Shown here one piece after another: positions 51,276-60,555 of a DNA stretch of 64,000 nt. The position numbers and the translations under genes are program-made. Every line of letters begins with the position of its first letter. Positions within the stretch are counted from its first letter, which is position 1. The DNA lies in NCBI RefSeq assembly GCF_030384665.1, contig NC_083675.1, positions 1,918,001-1,982,000 of the forward strand. Direction: 5' to 3'. The notes under the pieces are model-generated. The model made no database searches. It worked only from the letters and a program-made list of their open reading frames with translations, and was not told where the DNA came from. The stretch is from Lodderomyces elongisporus. Lineage: Eukaryota; Ascomycota; Pichiomycetes; Serinales; Debaryomycetaceae.

Positions 51276-54200
51276 CTTCAAGTTTTACAAACACGGAAAA
51301 CAACTTAGGCTGAAGTATTTATACAGCAAAAAATGAACAATAAATAAATTAAAAAAAAAAAAACAAGTGGAAAAACAGAATGAAAGCAAGAATGATCTAA
51401 TGTGAAAGGTATTGGGAGGAAGCTGGGTGGGTATGCCTGTAACACTATTGGATTTTTTGAAAGGTTTTTTATATAAAAAAAAATAAAAAAAATAAAAATA
51501 AAAAACTTAACAAGTAAAAAAAATAAGCAAAAGTCGATATTTGACCTGTTGTTACTCTGAATATGTACTTGAAGTTGCGGTGAAGCGGTTATACTATAGT
51601 ATACTGTTACTATGATGGTTGTTCAAATAGTGTTATCGAATAGGTTGGTATATCATCTGTTAATTTAGAACTTGTAAAATTGTGTAAAAAATTCGATTAT
51701 ATATTTTTCTTTTTTGTCTTTCTTCCCTTTCCCTCTCTCTCTGTACATACCAGTCACGTACTTTGGGCCAGTGCTTCTCTTTTGTGTGTGTGTATTTGTT
51801 TGTCTAGATGTCTTAATAAGCAAATTGACATTAGAATGTAATAACTTATGTAATTTTCTTAGTTTGTATTATGTAATACTTATAAAAATCTATTTTTAGT
51901 GGTTTGTAGACCTATATGCAAGGCAAGGTCACAACTCATAATGAAACCCCCAATTTACAACGAAGCCTCTTGCCAACATTTGCAATAATCAAAAACAGGA
52001 AGAAAAGAAAGAAAAAAAAAAAGAAAAAAAATAGATAGAAAAGCAAAGAACAAACAAAGGGCTAAGGGGAAAGAAAAAGAGTATAAAACAGTAGTTCCAA
52101 TCTTACCAACGGCTAGGACTTTGTATTGATTTACTTTTTTTTTTTTGTATATTGTTTCTTACCAACTTTCGGTCTGTGTTTTTCGCTTTTCACTATTTTC
52201 TTCTCTATCTGTTTTGTCCTGTAATATTATCGCAAGTGCACCATTTGAAGAGAAGGAAGTCGAGAAGAAGGTCGGGATGGACAGGGGAATGGACGGAAGA
52301 TGTGAGTACCTGTATTTGTAAGGTGAATGGCAATAATAACGCATACGTTAGAAAAGATGATACTGCATCGAGTGAAATAGAGAGATTGCTAAAAGGTCAA
52401 GGTGGTGCTCATCTCGAACTAGATTAGATGTCATGCTTCTTCTTCTTCGTTGTCGTCGTCGTCGTCGTCGCCATCATCTTCTCCTTTTTTTTTATTTTTT
52501 TAATTTTTTTTTAATTTTTTTTTAATTTTCTTAATTTTCTTAATTTTCAACATTTCGCATAATTCGTAAATGAGAGATGGAGAGAAGGAGAAAAGAAGGA
52601 GAGGGATATACAAAAATAAAAACATGAAACGATGAGGATGATCCAAATGATGCAAATGGCAAGAGCAAAGTATAGTTATTGGAGATCTCTTCCTCCTTTT
52701 CTTTCTCCTTGTTTTTTTCATCCTATGGTTGACTCCACATTTTTTTGTCGGCCTTGTGCAATTAGCAATTGGTTTTCTTCCACGTTGCTTTTAACTTCAT
52801 TTGCAAGGTTGTGTGTTCTTGTTGATGTTGCTGTTGTTTTAGACCCCTCTGTTTAGATAAAACCAACCATATTATTAACGGGTCCAAACGGCAACAGCAT
52901 ACCATCGCCATAACCTTGTATTGCCTCAACTTTAATTGACTTAATCTCAAGATAATGAAATTAAAATACAGCCAAAAAAAAAACAGAAAGAGAAACAATA
53001 GTATACAATAGTATACAATAGTACACAATTTTATGCAATTAGCTTGAAAGCCTTATCCTCGAAAGCCGCGACGTTCTATGTACTCTGACAAATTCTAACA
53101 TTGTGAAATTGGTGGGGTGGTGGGGGGGGGGGAGTTTCCGGATATGCCGTGGTCTCCAATTTTCAATACACAATTGCATAACCTATATGAAAACAAAAAC
53201 GTGCAAGTTCATCTTTCTATTCCACCTTCCATTCCATCTACCAGACCTTATTTTTCCTTACTTTTTATTGTTTTTGTTTGTTGTTGTTGTTTTTCTTTTC
53301 ATTTATTTACTGTAGCCACTTTACCCGATCGAAAGAACTTGTAACTTAACTTTTCTTTCCTATTCCAACAGTTCTACCTCTTCTTACGACTACTCTTGGT
53401 CTTTAAAATATATTTCGACTTTGAATTTGTTTTTTTTTTTGTACGATAATTCAAGAACCTCCTTTTTGTTTCATGGTCGTTTCCTCTATCTCTTTCCCTT
53501 TCCATCTCTAACCTTGTTCCTGAATATTACTTTCGGTTTTATTTTTTAGTGTGTATCTTTGTTTCTATCTATATATTATTAAGTCGCTCTACGCTATTGT
53601 AATATAACCATACTTTTTCTTCTTGTTGTTGTTCTTCTTCTTCTTCTTCTTGTTTTATTTGTCTATTCTCTTTCACTACCAGACCTAAAAACTAGATATG
53701 AATAAGAGCTATTGATGGTGGTTAAATTTTAGAGCCAAGAAAACATCCGCGTTTGTCTCTTTGATCAAGCTTCACCTTTACCAGTACAACAACAAATTGT
53801 CCTTAGTTATGAACCTCGCCCTCATTGAGAGTGTTTAAACAAAACGCCTGTTCTTTTTTGCTTGCTCTGCCGGAAGTGTAGGAGGAGGTGAGAAGGGGGC
53901 GGGGCGATGTTGCAACAACCTTTGAAAGCTCAACCCAAGTAATTAATCCGATTTTGTAAACACACATACATTGATATGTTTATATATATTGTAGCCGCTT
54001 CACACGGATAAATTTTGCAGATGCAACATTCTGTAGCCCATTAATGTTTGCCAAGTCTTTTTCCTCTTTTTTTTTGACAAAAGTAATCAAGCAAATTGAG
54101 GATTCAAAGGTGAAACTAAAAAAAAACACAAAGCAACGAGCTATTACAAAGAGGAAAAGTCCACTAATCTCTAACCAATGAAAAGACACGAACGAACAAA

Positions 54201-54456
54201 TACAACAGAATTAAAACTGCAAGACTAAAAACTGAATAGAGAATAGTAAAAAAAAGAGTGAAAAGATCAGAGAAGATCAGAATAAGATCAGAAAAGAAGA
54301 AAAAGAAGAGAGAATGGAAGCAAAATAAGAAACAACATTGGTTAAACTTTCGACAGATTAGAAAATATATACCAGTGGTTTGCTATCACGCCACTTATGA
54401 GTCTATTTCGCCTAGCTACATAGCTACTACTATTAATTGCTAATACAAAGTTGAGC
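51276..54456. other. 3.2-kb spacer upstream of the copper-fist gene
   Basis: The largest non-coding block here; promoter side of the copper-fist gene and 3' side of CYB2. It contains A/T repeats (about 51478-51530), a GTC/CGT trinucleotide tract (about 52454-52478), TTAATTTTTTT repeats (about 52498-52550), TACAATAGTA repeats (about 52998-53030), an 11-G run (53122-53132) and T/TTC tracts. One exon-like frame at about 52210-52427 is listed separately. Long, complex upstream regions are usual for regulated transcription factors in CTG yeasts. No tRNA or transposon recognised. Confidence 0.5.
52210..52427 (+). other. Orphan exon-like open frame without ATG
   Basis: A frame ending at TAG 52425-52427 encodes a C-terminus with normal-looking composition (VNGNNNAYVRKDDTASSEIE, then RLLKGQGGAHLELD). 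There is no in-frame ATG anywhere in the open stretch back to 52152. If coding, it would be the last exon of a spliced gene, with an acceptor AG somewhere in 52210-52265. I found no convincing donor/branch-point pair upstream. Family not recognised; it could be chance. Confidence 0.25.
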
Positions 54457-56214
54457 TTAAAGTTTTGAGTCTTTGAAAGTAGGAGTAACCATTGGCTGGT
54501 ATACTCTGGAATACAATTTATCTTCAGGTGCAAATCGACCCGTAGTAAATCCTCTCGCGTCAACATAATCCAGATTCAACTGGTCAATCAGAGTAACTCC
54601 CAACAACCTCATATTCATCTCCAACTCCTCTTTTAATATCTGCATCGCTCTAATGACACCATCGTCTCCATATGTCGACATTGCATAAAGGAAAGGTCTT
54701 CCAATACCAACACCCTTGGCACCCAAAGCAATGGCTTTCAAGATATCTGTGGCTCTTCTCACACCTCCATCAACATATACTTCAAAATTCTTATCCAAGT
54801 TCTGCTCCTTCAAAATAGGCATTAATTCAATAAGTATCTCTATTGGAGGACGGGAGAACTCTAATTGACGACCACCGTGGTTCGACAAGACTATACCTTG
54901 ACACCCCAATTGTGCTGCTTTCACGGCATCCTCAACACACTGAACACCCTTGAGAATAATGGGCATTTTGGTGATGGACTTGAACCATTCCAAATCATCC
55001 CATTTCAAACTAGTATCAATAAATGACGAAATGGCACGCGCAGCACCTTGGTCACGTATAGTATCCTCACCACCACCTTGGACATGACTCAAATCTTCAA
55101 AGTCCTTTGTTCTCATATCTTTCTCTCTTCTACCCAATTGTGGAGCATCCACAGTAATAAACAAACCTTTGCAACCTCTCTTTTCAGCATGCTGCACTAA
55201 TTTCTTACAAACCTCTTTATCTGCATTCACATATAACTGAAACCATTGTGTTTGCTTGTTTGTAGCTTGGTCAACAATCTCATCAAACGAACACGAGGCT
55301 AATGTCGGAATCATTTGTATAATATCCTGCTTGTCGCATGCTCGAGTGAGCACTTTTTCTCCATCTGGATGGCCCAATTTACCCAATGCCGTGGCAGTAA
55401 CATAGAATGGAGCTGATGTTTTTGTACCCAACATTGTTGTTGAAAAGTCGACATTGGTCACATCAACCATGACTCTGGGCTTGAACCAAACACGATGGTA
55501 TGCCAAATGGTTTTCACGCATTGAGATCTCGTCATCACAACCAGACGAGTAGTAGCCCCATGCGGTCTTTTCCATGGTGTGTCTAGCAACAAATTCAAAG
55601 TCCATAAGGTTATACATCTGGCCAAAATTAGGTTTGTTTTCAACACGTTTCAAGCGTGCAATCTCCTCCTTGGGAATAGGCTCGCCATCCTCATCTAGCA
55701 ATACTTCTTCATATTCGGCCTCGTCGTCGTCGTCGTCGTCGTCATCATCATCATTGCCAGAGGCGCCTGTAGAAGAGCTTTTTGTTTCATTAGGTACTGG
55801 AATTGGATCCATATCGTCTTGCTCATCATATTCGACATCGTACTCATCAACAACATTACCTGATCCACCATTGGAAACAGTATTTGCTTGTTGTTGTGCT
55901 TGTTGTGGTTGTTGTGACTTTGCTTGTCCTTTCTTTTTTGGAACGAGTTTCTTTTTTGGTCCCATTTCCAGTGGTTTTCTCTTTTCCACTTCACCCTTGT
56001 GGTACTGTGGTTTCAAATACTTCTGCAACGTATCGGAAGGATGAATTGGGTCAAATGCCTTTGTTGCATCCTTTCCAGCATATTTCAAGATTATGCCTGG
56101 TCCTCCAGGGTGCTCATCTAAGAAATCCGTGAGGTCATATGCCTTATCGTGGATAATAACCCAGCAATCTTTTTTGGTGTTGTGTTTTGCAACTTCTTGT
56201 AATGAAAGAACCAT
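54457..56214 (-). CDS. CYB2: Flavocytochrome b2-type L-lactate dehydrogenase without presequence
   Basis: 585 aa. Residues 1-75 are a cytochrome b5 heme domain (LDEHPGGPGIILKYAGKDAT, heme ligands His35 and His57). Residues about 76-190 are a Lys/Gln-rich then acidic linker with ten consecutive Asp. From about 195 on is the FMN alpha-hydroxyacid dehydrogenase barrel: Tyr220/221, FYVTATALGKLGHPDGEK, WFQLYVNADKEV, ITVDAPQLGRREKDMR, LKGVQCVEDA, catalytic SNHGGRQLEFSRPP with His445 and Arg448, and YVDGGVRRATDILKA. The reaction is L-lactate to pyruvate with electrons to cytochrome c. Unlike S. cerevisiae Cyb2 it starts directly with the b5 domain and lacks a mitochondrial leader, so it may be cytosolic or a paralogue with another 2-hydroxyacid substrate. 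Confidence 0.85.
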   Translation of the reverse strand: MVLSLQEVAKHNTKKDCWVIIHDKAYDLTDFLDEHPGGPGIILKYAGKDATKAFDPIHPSDTLQKYLKPQYHKGEVEKRKPLEMGPKKKLVPKKKGQAKSQQPQQAQQQANTVSNGGSGNVVDEYDVEYDEQDDMDPIPVPNETKSSSTGASGNDDDDDDDDDDEAEYEEVLLDEDGEPIPKEEIARLKRVENKPNFGQMYNLMDFEFVARHTMEKTAWGYYSSGCDDEISMRENHLAYHRVWFKPRVMVDVTNVDFSTTMLGTKTSAPFYVTATALGKLGHPDGEKVLTRACDKQDIIQMIPTLASCSFDEIVDQATNKQTQWFQLYVNADKEVCKKLVQHAEKRGCKGLFITVDAPQLGRREKDMRTKDFEDLSHVQGGGEDTIRDQGAARAISSFIDTSLKWDDLEWFKSITKMPIILKGVQCVEDAVKAAQLGCQGIVLSNHGGRQLEFSRPPIEILIELMPILKEQNLDKNFEVYVDGGVRRATDILKAIALGAKGVGIGRPFLYAMSTYGDDGVIRAMQILKEELEMNMRLLGVTLIDQLNLDYVDARGFTTGRFAPEDKLYSRVYQPMVTPTFKDSKL

Positions 56215-56596
56215 TTCAGTGATGTGGATGTACCGATCTGCTCTGTTGTATATTATTTTGTTATGCTTTGTTTAATTCTCCAGTTTTCTTGTTCTTATCA
56301 CAATTTGCTGCTTTTAACAATGTCTGACAAGGATTGTAAACTGGATAAAGAGATAATATACATATATATATATATATATCAGGAAATGGTCTTTAAATAA
56401 AAGATGCTGTCATTGTAGTATAGATTTTTCTTGTTCAGCCAACTTGTGGAGACAAGCGGGTCCCCAGTTTTGTATATATGTGTGGAGGATCCAATAATAG
56501 CTACTTAATTTGTTATCAATCCTCCCTTTCTGCATTCTTTTGTCCATTTTTCTTTTTATCTTGATGTACAATTGCTAATGCTGAAATTTAGTGTCT

Positions 56597-56940
56597 GTGT
56601 CTGAATGGAGGAAGTGGCTTATAAGCTTTTTTATTTCTGTCTGTTTTCTGTCTGTTTTGTGTCTGTTTTCTGTTTGTCTCTCTCTCTCTCACATAAATAG
56701 CTTTTGTTTTTTGCGTTCTGTCTGTGTCTGTTTATTTTTCTGTATTTAACTTTGAATTGTAAGAAATAGACATCTCCCAAAAAAAAATTTTGGCTTGCTA
56801 CATCTTGACAGTTTAGTGTCTGACAGAGTTACAAAAAAACAAATTAATTTTCCCGAGATTTTTAAAATTTGAAAACAAAGTTTGAAAGTCATACAGTTGT
56901 TATCGTATTACCTTTCCTGTTGTCATTTTTTGGTGTCTGA
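56597..56940. promoter_or_regulatory. Three GTGTCTGA octamers upstream of CYB2
   Basis: GTGTCTGA at 56597-56604, 56816-56823 and 56933-56940 (plus-strand reading), embedded in a stretch rich in TGTCTG. They lie 383-727 bp upstream of the CYB2 ATG and are shared with the OSM1-like promoter. Regulatory use is inferred. Confidence 0.35.
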
Positions 56941-57916
56941 AAGAAAATTAGGAGGTATTGTGGGGGTGGGAGTGGGAGTGGGAGTGGAGGTGGGGGATGG
57001 TAGGTAGGTAGATAGGTAGGTAGGTCTTGTGGGGAAGAATGTGAGCAAGTGGGGAGTTGAAGTTGAGGAGGGTAAGACTAGCTTGGAAAATTGCTCGGAG
57101 TTTTCTGTTTTTTTTTTGGGAAGAGAAAAAAAGGGAAAAAGAGAAGAAGTAAAAGAAGAAGAAAAGAAAAGAATATGACTTATATTTTCTATAATCCTAT
57201 GAGATGGCGGTAATATAATTTGACTTCTCTTGAAAGCCTTGTGTAAGGAAGAACACAGTTGTTTAGTACTGGGAGTCAATGATTTTATTTTTTTTTTGCT
57301 CTTACGATCTTAGTGTGGGGAGTTGGGGGGTAAGAAATTCATTTAAAAAGCATTTATCGAGTTACTGCCTTTTTTGAATTGTTTTACTTTCAATTCTCAA
57401 GCTAATGAAGGCTCTCATAGAAAAAAAAAAATTTGTGTTTCTTTTCTTTTTTTTTGCTCCAAAACCAAACTAAAATTGTTTTTTTGTTTCATCTTTTTAT
57501 CTGCTAGCCTTTATTTTTCACAGCATTATTTACAACTAGGAGAGTTTTGACAGGTAAAAAAAAAACAAAAACAGAATTTATGAAGTAGCAAATCGCTTTT
57601 TGATGTTTCGTTGAACAAAAGAAAAGGGTATTTGTAATTGAAAGATGTTGTTTGTCAAGCAGTTGTTGTAGACCCCACACGCGCAAGGCTTAATAGAGTA
57701 GTTGTACTCGATCTATTTTATAGATCATTACTTTATCGTTTACAAGTTTTATTGTGCACTAAACACATACATCGTTGTTCCGTTTATAAACATGGAAAAG
57801 TTCAGTATAATGAGTAAGTGCCTTTATATTTAGGCAAGGGGGAAGTACACAAATAAATTTATCTTGGCTAAGAAAAGTGTATAGGAACATAACCCCGGTA
57901 CGAGTATCAAATCAGT

Positions 57917-57942
57917 TATACGATGCTGAAGACTATATACGA
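57917..57942. promoter_or_regulatory. Two TATACGA (Upc2-type sterol response) sites upstream of ERG2
   Basis: TATACGA (reverse complement TCGTATA) at 57917-57923 and 57936-57942, about 350-370 bp before the ERG2 ATG. TCGTATA is the core of the sterol response element bound by Upc2/Ecm22, which induce ERG genes when sterol is low. Two close copies before an ERG gene make function likely. Confidence 0.65.
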
Positions 57943-58076
57943 CAACAAGATTAATTGTACTGACAAACAATTGAAAAGAAAATTTTGCCACGACCACCTA
58001 TCTTTACAACAACAACAACAACAATGACAATCACAATGACAATCACAATCACAATGACAATGACAAAAACGACAAC

Positions 58077-58086
58077 TATATATAAG
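58077..58086 (+). promoter_or_regulatory. TATA box of ERG2
   Basis: CTATATATAAGAGG with the TATATATAAG core at 58077-58086, about 200 bp before the ATG, in the right orientation and downstream of the Upc2-type sites. Confidence 0.45.
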
Positions 58087-58287
58087 AGGTGAGATTTCAT
58101 GAATTCTAGCATTTACAAACTAGTTCCGTCCTGTTTTCTCTTCTTTTATTCTGCGTTGTCAATTCTTGTATTCCAACTTTCACAGTTCATTTCAATTATC
58201 CTTTGTACATTTGTTGCTTATCATTTATTTATTTATTATTTCTTTTGTTTCTGATTTTATTAAACATTTCTTTGTTTATGATAAAAG

Positions 58288-58944
58288 ATGAAGTTGTTTG
58301 TTTTTGCAGTCCTTCCTATTGCACTTTATGCCACTTTAAACGCATTATATACAACTTGGTTGCCTACAAACTACCGCTTTGACAAACAAGTTCTCCACAC
58401 TTTAGTCAAGGAGACATTACAAGAGCATTTAGACGAAAAAAATGCTACTGAGATCATGGTTAATCTTGGTGCAAGGTTGAAAACCCGGTACCCAGACATT
58501 GTCAATGATTTGAACTTCAAAGATTGGGTGTTCAACAATGCTGGAGGTGCAATGGGTACAATGTTTATTCTTCATAGTTCCATTTCGGAGTACTTGATTT
58601 TCTTTGGTACCGCCGTGGGCACCGAGGGTCATTGTGGTGTTCATTTTGCAGATGATTATTTCTATATATTGAAAGGAGAGCAAAGAGCGGCGTTGCCGGG
58701 TAGCATGGAAGCCGAAGTGTACGTTCCTGGAGATTGCAACCATTACAAAAGAGGTGCAGTGAAACAGTATGGGATGGCTGGAGAGTCGTGGGCATTGGAG
58801 TTGGCACAGGGATGGATCCCATCCATGTTGTTTTTCGGATTCATGGATACTTTAACATCTACATTGGACTTCCACACCTTCTACTTGACTGCATATTTCA
58901 CTGCAAAGGATATGATCAAGAATCTTTTGAGAGGAAAATTCTAG
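58288..58944 (+). CDS. ERG2: C-8 sterol isomerase
   Basis: 218 aa (family about 217-222). N-terminal TM anchor (about 3-24). The ERG2/sigma-1 receptor fold follows: [92 protein letters not shown], and [21 protein letters not shown]. It isomerises fecosterol to episterol (delta-8 to delta-7) in the ER during ergosterol synthesis and is the target of morpholine antifungals. Promoter carries two Upc2-type sites. Confidence 0.97.
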   Translation: MKLFVFAVLPIALYATLNALYTTWLPTNYRFDKQVLHTLVKETLQEHLDEKNATEIMVNLGARLKTRYPDIVNDLNFKDWVFNNAGGAMGTMFILHSSISEYLIFFGTAVGTEGHCGVHFADDYFYILKGEQRAALPGSMEAEVYVPGDCNHYKRGAVKQYGMAGESWALELAQGWIPSMLFFGFMDTLTSTLDFHTFYLTAYFTAKDMIKNLLRGKF

Positions 58945-60555
58945 ATTCAAAACTGTCAAACGCGGTGGCGGGCGGAGTAGTAAGTAGAAAGAGATATATA
59001 ACAAAAAGTACATATTGGAAAAGACGTTTATGTATATGTATATATGTATATATGGTCAATGTGTATTTGCAAGGGTAATATAAATAAGAAGGCGCTACCA
59101 AAATTAACACGTAAGGAAATCTTTTTTTGCTTTTTCTCGCATTGAATCAGAATAAAATAAAATAAATAAAAATAATAATTAATAATAATTAATAATAGAC
59201 GCGTGTCAATAGTTGTTGGTAGGAAAGTGAATGTTTATTGAGTCGATTTCATTTTATTGATATTGTGTTTTTTTTTTTATTATCTATCTAATTTATTTTG
59301 GGTAGCTACAGATTTCTTACAATACGGCAATTGGGATATTTTGTATATAGATTTTGACCTAGCATTTAAGTTTAATAAACATTCCATATCATAAGTTATC
59401 GAAAATAGAAATTGAAGAATAAACCAGTCAGTAATGAAAGAAAAGTTGTTATCTTATCGTTTTATAAGATCAGTTGACAACCTTTTCTTTCCATTTATTG
59501 TTCTGGTACTTGATTCCTATTGTCGTCACATTCACATTCACATCAGTATTCTTTGCTTTTTTTTTTTTCTTTTTTCTTTTTTCTTCTTTGGCAGTCGAAA
59601 CCAAAGCGTAGAGGAAAAAACTAGCGCGTACGCACACGACCCCCTTGCATTGGATTTCGTTTGTAGTTTATTTGTCTTTGCAAAATGTAGAACAGAATAC
59701 ATGTGTTGACAATAGGTCGGATAAGACACAACATAACCAGTTATTATGACAAAGGCATATAAATAGAAGCCTCAGATCAATTAGTGGTAACATACTTGAA
59801 GCTAAAGTCCCGTTGTCTCTATAATTCTTAGAATGAAGGTCTTGTTTCCAATTGTAGCAGAGAGAGAGTGTGTGTGTGTGAGTGTGTGTAAAATAGAGTA
59901 AAAAAAAAAAGACAAAGGAGACGTCGACCATACGCGGGACTTTCGTCTATTTCCCAACTTGTCAGTGAGTTGTACAGTCTACAAAAAACAAAAATATTGC
60001 GAGAAAGAGTGAGAAATTTGTTTTTTTGTAGAACTACTGAAATGTAGAAATGTCCCAAAAAGATTGAATCTAGTAACTTCCTTCAAGTTCTAGTAGTGGT
60101 CGTATCCATATATGAGCAAGACTCTTTTAAAATCTCTACACATCTTCCTTCATGATATATATAAAGAAAAAAAATCTGCTTAGATCAAACCAACGTAAAC
60201 AAGATTTGTTTATCAAAAGTTTTTTTTTTATATTTTTATATTTTTATATTTTTATATTTTTATATTTTTATATTTTTTAATATTTTTCTTAACATTTGAT
60301 CCTGTTCCAAAAAAAAAAAAAAAAAAGGATCAGAAACAAGTTTACAACAAACAAACAAACAAAAAGCGAGAAAGTGGAAGTAAAAGTACAAGAAAAGAAC
60401 AAGGTAAAACCCATCTTTACTACTTGTACAAATAACCAACCATCAACACTGTCAATACTACTACTACTACAACAAACCCATTGCTTTTTAGTTTTACGTG
60501 TACTTTCACTTTTTGCTTTTAAGCCAATACAAGTACAACAATAATTTCATAAGCC
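58945..60555. other. 1.6-kb spacer: ERG2 3' flank and MYO2 promoter
   Basis: Contains AATAATT repeats (about 59166-59198), a (GT)n tract (about 59871-59889) and a 10-bp tandem array TATATTTTTA (about 60227-60283), followed by an A18 run (60309-60326). No gene or RNA recognised. Confidence 0.5.
60227..60283. repeat. Tandem 10-bp repeat (TATATTTTTA) upstream of MYO2
   Basis: About five to six head-to-tail copies of a 10-bp AT-only unit, close to one helical turn, 270-330 bp before the MYO2 ATG. Likely a nucleosome-poor or intrinsically bent element; length probably polymorphic. Confidence 0.6.

Larger units (their letters stand above)
56215..58287. other. 2.1-kb divergent promoter CYB2 / ERG2
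   Basis: Contains many TGTCTG repeats (about 56590-56755), three GTGTCTGA octamers, a (TA)n tract (about 56358-56379), GTGGGA repeats (about 56958-56998), a TAGG/GTAG repeat (about 57000-57024), two Upc2-type sites and a TATA box on the ERG2 side, and CAA and ACAATGACAATC repeats (about 58008-58068). A 118-codon minus-strand frame at 56923-57279 is repeat-derived and not called. Confidence 0.55.

Noticed and set aside
52430..52500. Minus-strand acidic tail (GAC repeats, DDGDDDDDDNEEEE) that looks like a protein C-terminus
   Set aside because: The frame is closed shortly upstream by stops in an A/T repeat and has no ATG; it is best read as a trinucleotide microsatellite.
56923..57279. 118-codon minus-strand frame rich in Thr/Pro/Ser upstream of CYB2
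   Set aside because: The TPTPT stretch is simply the complement of a GTGGGA repeat; no conserved features.
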